Assembly (NCBI GenBank): GCA_019634415.1 | Contig: JAHQVJ010000138.1 | Coordinates: forward strand, 1 to 49,504 | Reading direction: 5' to 3' | DNA from: Myxococcales bacterium | GTDB taxonomy: Bacteria > Myxococcota_A > UBA796 > GCA-2862545 | DNA: 49,504 nucleotides | Shown here: positions 26,396 through 44,280 of the stretch, one piece after another | Layout: each line of letters begins with the position of its first letter | Position numbering within the stretch: the first letter of the stretch is position 1 | Notes under the pieces: model-generated | The model's database searches: none | Told to the model about the DNA's origin: nothing | The model's input: only the letters and a program-made list of their open reading frames with translations | Position numbers and translations under genes: made by a program

Positions 26396-28186
26396 ATGCG
26401 GCACGATGAGCTCAACGCGTTCCTGACCAGCGTCCGTCACAAGCGGTTGCTGGACTACCTCAACCCCATGGGGGAGACGGCGCAGGACGCCTTCGAGCGC
26501 AGGCTGTCCTGGGCTCGAGTGAGTCAGCACGATCCCGAGTTCTCCGACGAGGCTCGGTTCCTGCTCCGCTACGCAGACGCGCTGCGAGAGGTCCTCACCG
26601 GGGAGCTCGAGGAAGACGACTGGGTCGAGGAGACCCACGCGGGCGGTGAGTGGGGGGCGCCCTCCACGGTACGGCGCACCCAGACGCCCGTGCGCGATCG
26701 GGTAGACAGCGTTCAGCCCTCTGCCGTGCGCTCCGAGCGTCCCGCGTCGAAGGTGGCCAGTCGCTTCGAGCGCAAGGGAGCCGCCCCCAGCGCCTCGCCC
26801 TATCGTCCCAACTCCGACTGGGAGGAAGACGAGGACGACGTGGCCACCCGCATCACCACACGGGCCGAGCTCGACGAGATCGCCCCGACGGTGCGGGTGA
26901 ACGCGAGCGACGTGGCGTGGGGTGCGAAGTCTGGCAGCCAAGAGCCCAGCTACGTTCAGTTCGACGAGACCGATGCCGGTGAGGACGCCCCGACGATCCG
27001 AGCGCCTCGCACCGTGCCTTCCTCGGCGCTGGTGGAGTTCGACGATCAGGAGACCGAGTCTCCAACGGCGAACACCGACGATGTCGGACAACACCTCGAG
27101 GCGCAGGCGCGCGAGTCTGTGAACAGCGAAGCCGAGGTGGTGGTGGGAGGGTGGCTCGACTCGGAGCCGTCGACCACGCCCTCGCCCTCGCGCGCGCGCT
27201 CGGAGCCTCCGCGATCGATGGATCGCTTCACGCCGGGGCCGGTGGACCGGCAGGTGGCGCGGCGCCGCACGCCGGCACCTCCCAGGCGAACGCCTGCAGC
27301 CACTCCGGGACGATCGACGCCTCGATCGTCCATGGACATTCGCGCTACCCGCAGCGAGCCTCGCACCCGGCGCCGCTCGTTGCTGCTGGCCGGACTCGCC
27401 GTCGGCTTCCTCTTCACGCTGGTGATCGGGGCCGGGCTCGGTGGGGTGCTGCTGTATCCGGTGATCTCTGGCTCCGAGGGCTGGCTCGCCGCCACCGATC
27501 AGAACCTGCTCCCGCCGCCGGTGCCCATCGAGGCGATCCCCTCCGAGGGAGAGGGAGAAGTGGTGGCCATGGTGGACGAAGCCGCCGCACCCGCCGAAGG
27601 CGATGCGGCTGCCGCTGCTGCTGCGGCGGCGCCGTCCGTCGCTCGACGCGTTCCCGATCCGCCTCCACCCTCGGAGGCCGAGCGACCCACTCCGGTGGCG
27701 ACGGCACCTGCACCTGCGGTGGCCCCTGAGCCTGCACCTGCACCTGCTCCCGTGGCTGCACCGCCACCGCGCCCGGCGCCGGCTCCCCGGCCCAAGCCCA
27801 CGGTGGCACCCCGTCCGGCGCCTGCGCCTGCGCCTGCTCCCGTCGTGGCGGCGTCCGCGCCAGAGGCGACCCCCACCGAGGGGACGGCCGAGGCGGATCC
27901 CGGTCTCGACGTTCGAGGTCTATGGATCGGCGCGGGCGACGGTCGGAGCTTCAAGCTGACGGTGCGATCCCAGTCGGGTCCCAACTTCAGCGGAATGGCC
28001 GAGCTGCAGATGGCGGACGGGCAGTGGACCACGCTGACGGTGACCGGGAAGGTCGCTGCCGGTGGTGCCATGTCGTTTCGAGGAGGCAATGCCTCGTTCA
28101 ACGGCAGCGTGAAGGGGATGCGCGCCTTCGGCACGTTCACGCTCCAGCCGGGAACGACGCCCAAGAGTTGGTCTGTCATCCGATAG
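26396..28186 (+). CDS. large single-span membrane protein with Pro/Ala-rich periplasmic linker
   Basis: 596 residues. The N-terminal ~75 residues are a helical domain (MRHDELNAFLTSVRHKRLLDYL), then an acidic/Ser-rich disordered cytoplasmic stretch. Arg-rich RTRRR precedes one transmembrane helix at ~327-352 (LLLAGLAVGFLFTLVIGAG), consistent with an in-to-out topology. Residues ~395-500 are a Pro-Ala repeat (APAPAPVAAPPPRP), a rod-like linker as in TonB or periplasm-spanning proteins. A ~90-residue C-terminal domain (GLWIGAGDGRSFKLTV to the end) looks like a small beta-barrel of the lipocalin-like or DUF type. The layout suggests coupling of cytoplasmic and periplasmic parts, but no family is recognised. 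Confidence 0.78.
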   Translation: MRHDELNAFLTSVRHKRLLDYLNPMGETAQDAFERRLSWARVSQHDPEFSDEARFLLRYADALREVLTGELEEDDWVEETHAGGEWGAPSTVRRTQTPVRDRVDSVQPSAVRSERPASKVASRFERKGAAPSASPYRPNSDWEEDEDDVATRITTRAELDEIAPTVRVNASDVAWGAKSGSQEPSYVQFDETDAGEDAPTIRAPRTVPSSALVEFDDQETESPTANTDDVGQHLEAQARESVNSEAEVVVGGWLDSEPSTTPSPSRARSEPPRSMDRFTPGPVDRQVARRRTPAPPRRTPAATPGRSTPRSSMDIRATRSEPRTRRRSLLLAGLAVGFLFTLVIGAGLGGVLLYPVISGSEGWLAATDQNLLPPPVPIEAIPSEGEGEVVAMVDEAAAPAEGDAAAAAAAAAPSVARRVPDPPPPSEAERPTPVATAPAPAVAPEPAPAPAPVAAPPPRPAPAPRPKPTVAPRPAPAPAPAPVVAASAPEATPTEGTAEADPGLDVRGLWIGAGDGRSFKLTVRSQSGPNFSGMAELQMADGQWTTLTVTGKVAAGGAMSFRGGNASFNGSVKGMRAFGTFTLQPGTTPKSWSVIR

Positions 28187-28218
28187 CCTGGACCGCTCAC
28201 CCGAAGGCTCCGCCGCCC

Positions 28219-28806
28219 TCAGTCGAGGGGGACCTGGGAGAGGAGCTTCGACAGGAACATGCGTCGGTCGGTGGTGACCTTGCCGTCGGTGCGCATGGCG
28301 GAGACGTCTTGGTAGACGCCCATCTCCTCGAAGCCCATGGCCTTGTACATCTCGCCCGACGGCGTGTGGTTCATGCTCACTCGCAGGACCACGTGGCTGT
28401 AGCACTCGGGATCGATCAGGCGTAGTCGCTCGCGGACCATGCTGCGGCCTGCCTGACGCCCGCGCCAGGGCTCCAGCACACCGAGCTCCGCCAGGTAGAA
28501 CGTGTGGCGGGCCGGGACCAAGCCCGTGAGGTGCGTCGCGACGTCGGGTTTTGCCGTGAGTGGAATCGCCGCAGCGAAACCGACCACCTGACTCTGACCG
28601 CGGGTGGCCACCAGCGTGATGTGCTCCGGCGTGCGGGTGAGCTGCCGGAACACACCCTCGGCCTCCGACGGGTAGAATCGCTCGAAGTACGGAAACCCGC
28701 TGAAGACGGTTTGGTAGGCGCCGATGAACCCGGCGCGCCAGCGATCGGTCTCTTCGGCGGTGGTGATGCGCCGGATGGACACGTCATCCAGTTCAGCGAT
28801 GAGCAT
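28219..28806 (-). CDS. GNAT-family acyltransferase downstream of the megasynthase
   Basis: 195 residues of the GNAT fold. HTFYLAELGVLEPWRGRQAGRSMV is the beta4-alpha3 acyl-CoA-binding unit with the RGRQAG pyrophosphate loop, and MYKAMGFEEMGVY is the conserved C-terminal strand-turn. It starts 27 bases after the synthase stop on the same strand, with nothing between, so the two genes are probably one operon. The synthase lacks a thioesterase; some GNAT-fold enzymes (for example OlsB-type ornithine acyltransferases and acyl-homoserine-lactone synthases) take acyl groups from ACP, so a role in product release or tailoring is a reasonable inference. Ordinary acetyl-CoA use is equally possible from sequence. 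Confidence 0.85.
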   Translation of the reverse strand: MLIAELDDVSIRRITTAEETDRWRAGFIGAYQTVFSGFPYFERFYPSEAEGVFRQLTRTPEHITLVATRGQSQVVGFAAAIPLTAKPDVATHLTGLVPARHTFYLAELGVLEPWRGRQAGRSMVRERLRLIDPECYSHVVLRVSMNHTPSGEMYKAMGFEEMGVYQDVSAMRTDGKVTTDRRMFLSKLLSQVPLD

Positions 28807-28833
28807 GCCCCATCATATGCGATCGGGGCTCAC

Positions 28834-38883
<10,050 letters not shown>

Positions 38884-39012
38884 GTGGGCTCCTCGAAGTC
38901 AAGGCGCCCTACTTACCCCCATCAGCGCTACGTTCAACAGCCACGATGCGGATGAGTGACCGCTCAGTCTACGGGACGCGCCGTGGGGCACCCGGCAGAG
39001 CGCATCGCGGGC
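38884..39012. promoter_or_regulatory. synthase leader region
   Basis: 129 non-coding bases between the SWIM-protein stop and the synthase start, both on the minus strand. It includes the TetR-type near-palindrome and, next to the ATG, CGAGGAGCCCAC with AGGAG at good spacing. The gap makes separate transcription of the synthase and GNAT gene likely. Confidence 0.5.
38954..38969. promoter_or_regulatory. candidate TetR-family operator upstream of the synthase
   Basis: GAGTGACCGCTCAGTC is a 16-base near-palindrome (six of eight positions paired) with the TGAC...TCA core seen in many TetR-family operators of lipid-metabolism genes. It lies 71 bases upstream of the synthase ATG. A minus-strand TTGAAC about 16 bases before TAAGTA, between operator and gene, is a weak promoter candidate. 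No regulator gene is adjacent. Confidence 0.35.
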
Positions 39013-40134
39013 TCAGCCCAACCACCACCGCGTAGAGCGCGTGCTGCCGGTTCGGACCACCACACCCACGGACTCCAGCTCCACCAGCTCTCGTCTCACT
39101 CGGATGGTCGGGATGCCGAGGACGTCCGCCAGCTGCCGCGTGCTCGCTCCGTCCTCGATCTCGGCCAGCGCATCGACCAACATCTCGCTCATGTCGAGGA
39201 CTTCCGGCTCCCGAACCTCGATGTCGTCGTCTTCTCGGGCGGTGTGGTTCCCGTTCGGCTGGGGAGGAGCCGGCTGGTCCGGCTCGGCTGCAACCACGGT
39301 AGCTGCGGGAACGGGGGTGGGGGGGCGCCGTCGTCGCGGCGTGTCGGTGTTGGGCAGATCGGTGAGCGCGAGCTCCGTCGCTGCCTCGGCACCCGCCTGG
39401 TACAGCGGCTCCAGGGTCTTCAGGAGATCCCCGTCGCCGGCGAGGGGGCCGAGCTCCAGCAGCCCAGGAGATCGGTTGGCCTGGCTGAATCGGTAGCGCA
39501 TGGCCGGAAGCGGCGTGGGAGACGCGAACCAGTCGCCCGGCGGGGGAGCCTCCTCGGCCGATGCGGATCCGACGCTCGGCGCGATGCTGGCGTCGCCCCA
39601 GGCTCGCCGGACCTCGGCCAGTAGCTGCTCGCGCGGCCTGCCGCGCAAGGCGAACATCAGCAAGGGCTCACCCTCGAGTGCATCGGCCAACAGGTGGTGG
39701 ACCGCTGCGCCATGGGCACACGGAACGGCGTAGTCGCCGCAGTCGCAGTCTCCGTCGATCTCGGAGCGCCGAGGAAACAGCGACACCCCGTCGCGCTCCA
39801 AGGCATCCAGTAGCGCACTGCCCACATCGCCCTCGAGGAGCGCCGCCAGGAGCTCCAGCTGCTGGCTCAGCACGTCCAGCACGCGCCGCCACTCCTCCTC
39901 GTCGTAGGTGCGCACGCGCAGGGTGGGCCGGTGCACGTCGCCGCCGTCCGCCACCTCCGCGTAGACGGTTCCCGGGGCGATGTCGATGGACTGGACGTGG
40001 CCGGAGCGCGCCATGGTCTTGCCGCGACGGGTGCGCCCACGCAGGCGCTCGTCGACCCCCTCGAGCACACGAAGCCACCGTCTACCCAGCTGCCCCGGTG
40101 GGCGTCCGGAGGCGCGGATTCCTTGGCCGCTCAC
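39013..40134 (-). CDS. SWIM zinc-finger protein, coupled to the SNF2 helicase
   Basis: 373 residues. The SWIM finger is DCDCGDYAVPCAHGAAVHHLL near residue 130, with Cys-x-Cys and Cys-x-His zinc ligands; these bind DNA or protein partners and are commonly encoded beside bacterial SNF2 ATPases. A Pro-rich linker (~residues 270-310) leads to a C-terminal winged-helix-like segment (STRQLADVLGIPTIRVRRELVELESVGVV) that resembles a small DNA-binding module. The start is GTG in a GTGA overlap with the helicase stop, so translation is coupled. Together they suggest a chromatin-remodelling-like or DNA-repair/defence pair; no direct evidence for which. Confidence 0.88.
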   Translation of the reverse strand: MSGQGIRASGRPPGQLGRRWLRVLEGVDERLRGRTRRGKTMARSGHVQSIDIAPGTVYAEVADGGDVHRPTLRVRTYDEEEWRRVLDVLSQQLELLAALLEGDVGSALLDALERDGVSLFPRRSEIDGDCDCGDYAVPCAHGAAVHHLLADALEGEPLLMFALRGRPREQLLAEVRRAWGDASIAPSVGSASAEEAPPPGDWFASPTPLPAMRYRFSQANRSPGLLELGPLAGDGDLLKTLEPLYQAGAEAATELALTDLPNTDTPRRRRPPTPVPAATVVAAEPDQPAPPQPNGNHTAREDDDIEVREPEVLDMSEMLVDALAEIEDGASTRQLADVLGIPTIRVRRELVELESVGVVVRTGSTRSTRWWLG

Positions 40135-43073
40135 GATGCCTTCCGTGCCTGAGCGGGCGCATCCCCTGCGAGCATCACGAGGGCTCGCAGCTGGTCGTCG
40201 TCGAGCTCCGCCACCCAGCGCTCACCCGAGCCCACCACGGTGCGGAACAGCTCGCGCTTCTCCTCGAGTAGCTGGTCGATTCGCTCCTCGAGGGTTCCGT
40301 CGCACACGAGCTTGTGGACCATCACCGAGTGGCGCTGGCCGATGCGGTAGGCGCGATCGGTGGCTTGATCCTCCACCGCGGGGTTCCACCATCGGTCGTA
40401 GTGCACCACGTGGGTGGCTCGCGTGAGGTTCAACCCGGTACCGCCCGCACGCAGGGAGACGAGCAGGACCGGAGCCGCCCAGGGATCCTCCTGGAAGCTA
40501 CGCACCATCTCGTCGCGCGCGTGGACCGGCGTGCCTCCGTGCAGGAACGGAATCGGAATGCCGAGCAGCTCCCCGATGTAGTCCTGCAGGATGTCGCCCA
40601 TCTCGCGGTACTGGGTGAAGACGACAGCTCGCTCGCCCACGGAGTTGATGGCCTCGAGGCGCTCGGTGAGGCGATCGAGCTTGCCCGACCGGCCGGCGAG
40701 GGTGTGATCGGCGTCGGGGTCGCGCTTCCGCAGGAAGTGCAGGGGGTGGTTGCAGATCTGCTTGAGCGCCGTGAGCATGGCGAGCACGTGCCCGCGCCGC
40801 TCGAAGTCCGACGCATGCGAGATCTCCTCCATCGAGCGCTCGACCTCGGAGGTGTACAGCGCACGTTGCTCGACGGTCAGCGAGCAGTAGTCGCGCCGCT
40901 CCACCTTGTCGGGCAGATCATCGATGACGTTCGGGTCTGTCTTGACGCGACGCAACAGGAAGGGAGCAACGGTCATGCGGAGTCGGTTGGCCACCTCGTC
41001 GTCGCCGAAGCGCTCCACCGGCACGGCGACCTCGCGCAGGAACGTGCGGCGCTTGCCGAGCAGACCTGGAACCAGGAACTCCATGATGGACCACAGTTCT
41101 TCGAGGCGGTTCTCCACCGGGGTTCCCGTCAGGGCGACCCGATGGCGTGCGACGAGACGCCTTGCTGCGCGTGCGCGCTGGCTGTCGGGGTTCTTGATGG
41201 ACTGGGCTTCGTCGAGGGCCACGACGTCCCATGGATGGTCCGAGAGCACGTCGGCGTCGCGCACGAGCAAGCCGTACGTGGTCAGCACGACGTCGACGTC
41301 GCCCAAGGGCTCCTCTCCCCGATGCTGACCGTGCCACCTGAGGACCTCTAGGGCGGGCGCGAACCGCTCGAGCTCACGCTCCCAGTTCCCGAGCACGCTG
41401 GTCGGACAGACCACCAGGGCAGGCCGCGGCTCGTGCTGGCCGCTGTCGGCCCGCTGCAGGAGATGTGCGATGAGCTGGAGCGTCTTCCCGAGGCCCATGT
41501 CGTCTGCGAGCAGGGCACCGAGGCCCAGCTGACCGAGGGTGGACAGCCACGCGAATCCGACTGACTGGTACCCTCGCAAGGTGGCATCCAGCCGCGGTGG
41601 GGGCTCGAGGTCCGGCGGGTTCCGCAGCGCATCGAGCAGCAGCTGGAGCCCTTCGTCTGCCTTGACGGGAACACCGTCGTGCTGACCGGTGAACACGGCC
41701 CGGAGCGCCTCCGACAGAGGCAGCTGGCCGCGCTCGGTGAGGTCCTCCGGCAAGCGGGCCAGCTCCGACGGATCCAGGAACACCCACGACCCCCGCCACT
41801 TCACGATGGGCTCGCCGGTGGACATCAGCTCGGCGAACTCACGACCCGACAGCACGCGCTCGCCGACCAGGACCTCCCAGCGGAACGACAGGGACTCTCC
41901 GAGGCTCTGCTCCTCGTCGGAGGGAGCGCCGAGCCGGATCCGAGCGTGGATCCGCTGCTGGCCGGCTTCGCGGAAGGCATCGGGGAGGCGGACGGTGAAG
42001 CCCGAGGCCTCCAGCGCCGGGCGCCCCTGGTCGAGGAAGCTCCAGGCTTCGCCTGCATCGAGGCTCAGGCCCTGGGGAACCGATCCCTGGATGCATGCTG
42101 CCAGGGGCTCGTGGAGCCTGGCGGCGCGAGCGAGCCCGCGAAGTGCAGCCTCTGCGGGTCGAGGGAACGCGACCCCACCGATCTTGACCTGAGCTCCAGC
42201 CTTCCATGCCTTGGTGAGGTCCACCGTGGTGTTGGGATCGCCGGGCGGATGCAGGATCAGACGAAGGGGAAAGTCGCTCCGGCGAGAGGAGGGGAGCTCC
42301 AGCTCGAACCCCACCCTAGGGGAGGGGGCGTGGGCGGCTGCTGCCCACAATGCGATACGGTCCGGCATGGCCTGCCAGCGCGCATCCGTGACTGCGAAGG
42401 TCGGATCCTCGTCGCGCAGGCCATCCGCCCAGGCGCGCATCCACCCTCGGCTGGGGCCAGGGTACGCTCGCTGCCGGTACAGCACGTCTACCGCTGCGTC
42501 GAGGAAGCCCTGCACCACCTCCATGCTCGAGCGGAGGCGGAGCGGGCGCTCGCTGATGGGCTCGGCTCGACCGGCGGCGGGCAGCGCTGCTGCGATGGCC
42601 AGCGCTCGGCTCCGATCCTCGTTTCGAGTGAGCAGCGCAGCCCAGCGTGCCTCTCCGCCCCGGATGGTGGGTACCGCCCGCTGTTGGGACGCCAGCTCCA
42701 GCGCGAGCTTCGCCGCATGGGAGAAGCAGAGGAGAGAGTCGGAGACATGGGCGTCGGCGGCGAGCGCCGTAAGGGGTAGGAGCGCGTCCTGCATGGACAC
42801 CCGCAACCCAGGCACATCCCTTCGGGTGACACGACGACGGCGCACTGCGAGGGAGATCGTGGCAGGTAGGGTGACCTGCATCGACAGCTGAGGGAGGTCG
42901 GCGAGATCGGGCAGGTCCGTGGCATCGGTGGACCAGAGGAACAGGCCCTCGGTCGTCCACGTGGCTTGCAGGTCTGCAGCCGTCGGGGTGTTGTGCGATG
43001 TGTTCGCCGCAGTGGGTCGATCTCGCGTCGGATCCGCATGTCCGGCTTTTCGATCCTGCTTCACGATGTGCAT
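40131..43073 (-). CDS. SNF2-family helicase-like ATPase
   Basis: About 980 residues. The C-terminal half is a full SNF2/Swi2 motor: motif I DDMGLGKTLQ (Lys ~530), motif II LDEAQSIKN, motif III ALTGTPVENRLEELWS, then RecA2 motifs FTQYREMGDIL, LLVSLRAGGTGLNLT and DRAYRIGQ. The N-terminal ~450 residues match the accessory region found in bacterial SNF2 proteins of the DUF3670 type. Such enzymes translocate on double-stranded DNA and are not strand-separating helicases. Start is uncertain: the ATG at 43073 is taken; the frame extends to a TTG at 43106. It overlaps the SWIM gene by four bases. Confidence 0.92.
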   Translation of the reverse strand: MHIVKQDRKAGHADPTRDRPTAANTSHNTPTAADLQATWTTEGLFLWSTDATDLPDLADLPQLSMQVTLPATISLAVRRRRVTRRDVPGLRVSMQDALLPLTALAADAHVSDSLLCFSHAAKLALELASQQRAVPTIRGGEARWAALLTRNEDRSRALAIAAALPAAGRAEPISERPLRLRSSMEVVQGFLDAAVDVLYRQRAYPGPSRGWMRAWADGLRDEDPTFAVTDARWQAMPDRIALWAAAAHAPSPRVGFELELPSSRRSDFPLRLILHPPGDPNTTVDLTKAWKAGAQVKIGGVAFPRPAEAALRGLARAARLHEPLAACIQGSVPQGLSLDAGEAWSFLDQGRPALEASGFTVRLPDAFREAGQQRIHARIRLGAPSDEEQSLGESLSFRWEVLVGERVLSGREFAELMSTGEPIVKWRGSWVFLDPSELARLPEDLTERGQLPLSEALRAVFTGQHDGVPVKADEGLQLLLDALRNPPDLEPPPRLDATLRGYQSVGFAWLSTLGQLGLGALLADDMGLGKTLQLIAHLLQRADSGQHEPRPALVVCPTSVLGNWERELERFAPALEVLRWHGQHRGEEPLGDVDVVLTTYGLLVRDADVLSDHPWDVVALDEAQSIKNPDSQRARAARRLVARHRVALTGTPVENRLEELWSIMEFLVPGLLGKRRTFLREVAVPVERFGDDEVANRLRMTVAPFLLRRVKTDPNVIDDLPDKVERRDYCSLTVEQRALYTSEVERSMEEISHASDFERRGHVLAMLTALKQICNHPLHFLRKRDPDADHTLAGRSGKLDRLTERLEAINSVGERAVVFTQYREMGDILQDYIGELLGIPIPFLHGGTPVHARDEMVRSFQEDPWAAPVLLVSLRAGGTGLNLTRATHVVHYDRWWNPAVEDQATDRAYRIGQRHSVMVHKLVCDGTLEERIDQLLEEKRELFRTVVGSGERWVAELDDDQLRALVMLAGDAPAQARKAS

Positions 43074-43320
43074 TCGACGTGAGACTCCAGACGGATCCGA
43101 GCCCAACTAATACGTTCTGGTACACCTGGTGGTGCCAGGAACCGTCCGGAGTAGGGATCGGATTGTTTCGAACTCGGCTATGGGCCGCGCTCCGCGCGAT
43201 CGAGTTCACCTTCCCGTTGGTGAATTGCATCTTTCGGGTCACTCGGAGGCAAGGGCCTCCATGCCCGATCAGAAGCAGCGCAGAGCGTATCCGGAGCGGC
43301 GAAAGAAAGCCAGTCGAAAG

Positions 43321-43379
43321 GGCTTCGTGCGAACTGCGATCCCCTCGGACGTGCGCCGATCAGGGTTCGAAGAACCCCG
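43321..43379 (+). repeat. 59-bp direct repeat, copy 1
   Basis: Starts GGCTTCGTGCGAACTGCGAT and ends in a hairpin GGGTTC-gaa-GAACCC (43363-43377). Identical to copy 2 except two transitions. The copies are 225 bases apart, head to tail. Confidence 0.9.
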
Positions 43380-43412
43380 GTGCGCGTTCGGGGGGTTCTC
43401 GGTGCGCAAACG

Positions 43413-43440
43413 CGAAGCCCGGCCATAGGAAAGGGCTTCG
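43413..43440. repeat. inverted repeat CGAAGCCC / GGGCTTCG
   Basis: Perfect 8-base arms at 43413-43420 and 43433-43440 with a 12-base loop. A matching shorter version with GAAGCC/GGCTTC arms occurs at 43527-43551, its right arm being the first bases of direct-repeat copy 2. Confidence 0.8.
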
Positions 43441-43545
43441 CGCCACCTGCGGTGCCGTCGGCAAGGGGCTGATCAGCGCACGAAGTGCGCCAGTTCCTTG
43501 TCGTCGGCAGCGTGGGTGGCGATCGAGAAGCCCGGCAACCGGAAA

Positions 43546-43604
43546 GGCTTCGTGCGAACTGCGATCCCTTCGGACGTGCGCCGATCGGGGTTCGAAGAAC
43601 CCCG
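43546..43604 (+). repeat. 59-bp direct repeat, copy 2
   Basis: 57 of 59 bases identical to copy 1. The end forms a perfect seven-base hairpin GGGGTTC-gaa-GAACCCC (43587-43603); copy 1 has an A in place of the first G, which shortens the stem by one pair. Confidence 0.9.
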
Positions 43605-43730
43605 CGCGAATACGACGTCTATTCATAGAGAAGCACAGTCGGACGAGTCGTCTGCAGGCACACCAACGGATGGCCGCGAGCTGTGGCGACCCCCGATTCG
43701 GCGGGCTTGCAGAGAAGCGTACTGTGAGGG

Positions 43731-44102
43731 TCAGAAATCTTCGTCTTCGTCGTCCTCGTCTTCCTCGTCTCCGTCTTCGTCCTCGTCGCGATCGTCTTCG
43801 TCGCGCTCCCACTCGATGCTGCAGAGTTTCTCGAGCAGCGACACGATCTCTTCGCCGGTGAACTCGAACTCGTCGTTGGAGGACATCTCCTCTTCGAGGG
43901 CTTCGGATAGCGTACCGTCGACCTGTCCCTCCTCCTCCAGCTGCGCCACGATTTCGTCGAAATCGGTGTCGTCGCCGTAGGTCTCGAGGAGCTCGACGAC
44001 ATACGCGACGACCGACTCGGTATCTGGGGAGGATGAGATCGCTTCGAGGTACTCGTCGAGGTCTTCGACGAGGCTGTCGCGCATGGAGTAGGGCAATTGC
44101 AC
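43731..44102 (-). CDS. small protein with extremely acidic C-terminal tail
   Basis: 123 residues. The first ~98 residues look like a compact helical domain (SMRDSLVEDLDEYLEAISSS, VVAYVVELLETYGDDTDFDEIVAQLEEEG). The last ~25 are almost only Asp and Glu with a few Arg. Such tails occur in DNA mimics, histone chaperone-like and ribosome-linked proteins; none is recognised here. The GTG start at 44102 is preferred over an ATG at 44084 because GGAGG lies upstream at fair spacing only for the GTG. It is divergent from adenosine deaminase; codon use matches the GC-rich neighbours less strongly in the acidic tail (many GAC/GAA codons). Confidence 0.7.
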   Translation of the reverse strand: MQLPYSMRDSLVEDLDEYLEAISSSPDTESVVAYVVELLETYGDDTDFDEIVAQLEEEGQVDGTLSEALEEEMSSNDEFEFTGEEIVSLLEKLCSIEWERDEDDRDEDEDGDEEDEDDEDEDF

Positions 44103-44280
44103 GGGGGAGGCCTCCGCTGGGACTTCGTCCGGGCTCGGGTCTGCCTAGCCGGAGTGGCCTGGCGTTTCAACCATCCTGGTCGACTTCGTGTTCGAGGGCC
44201 ATCCCGCAGCGCTCCCGGGCGCGTCCTTGCGATATGGAGATGGCGAGGTCCACGAGTGATCTCGGGAGGTCGACGGACGG

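Larger units (their letters stand above)
43074..43730. other. 657-base non-coding region with direct repeats and hairpins
   Basis: The only long gap in the window. No convincing gene: the open frames are short, in several frames, and have no homologous look. It holds a 59-base direct repeat in two copies, two copies of an inverted GAAGCC(C)/(G)GGCTTC element before and between them, a GCGCAC-gaa-GTGCGC hairpin (43476-43490), and TTCACC/GGTGAA arms at 43205-43224 on the helicase side. The promoter for the SNF2 gene should lie here. The pattern fits a dispersed intergenic repeat family rather than a gene. Confidence 0.7.

Noticed and set aside
43583..43606. T-arm-like GGGGTTCGAAGAACCCC suggested a tRNA gene or attachment-site remnant
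   Set aside because: The stem is a simple hairpin present in both repeat copies, and no acceptor, D or anticodon arms can be placed around it.
43129..43980. Short plus-strand frames across the repeat region as small genes
   Set aside because: No ribosome sites or family resemblance; two of them encode the same repeat segment simply because the DNA is repeated.
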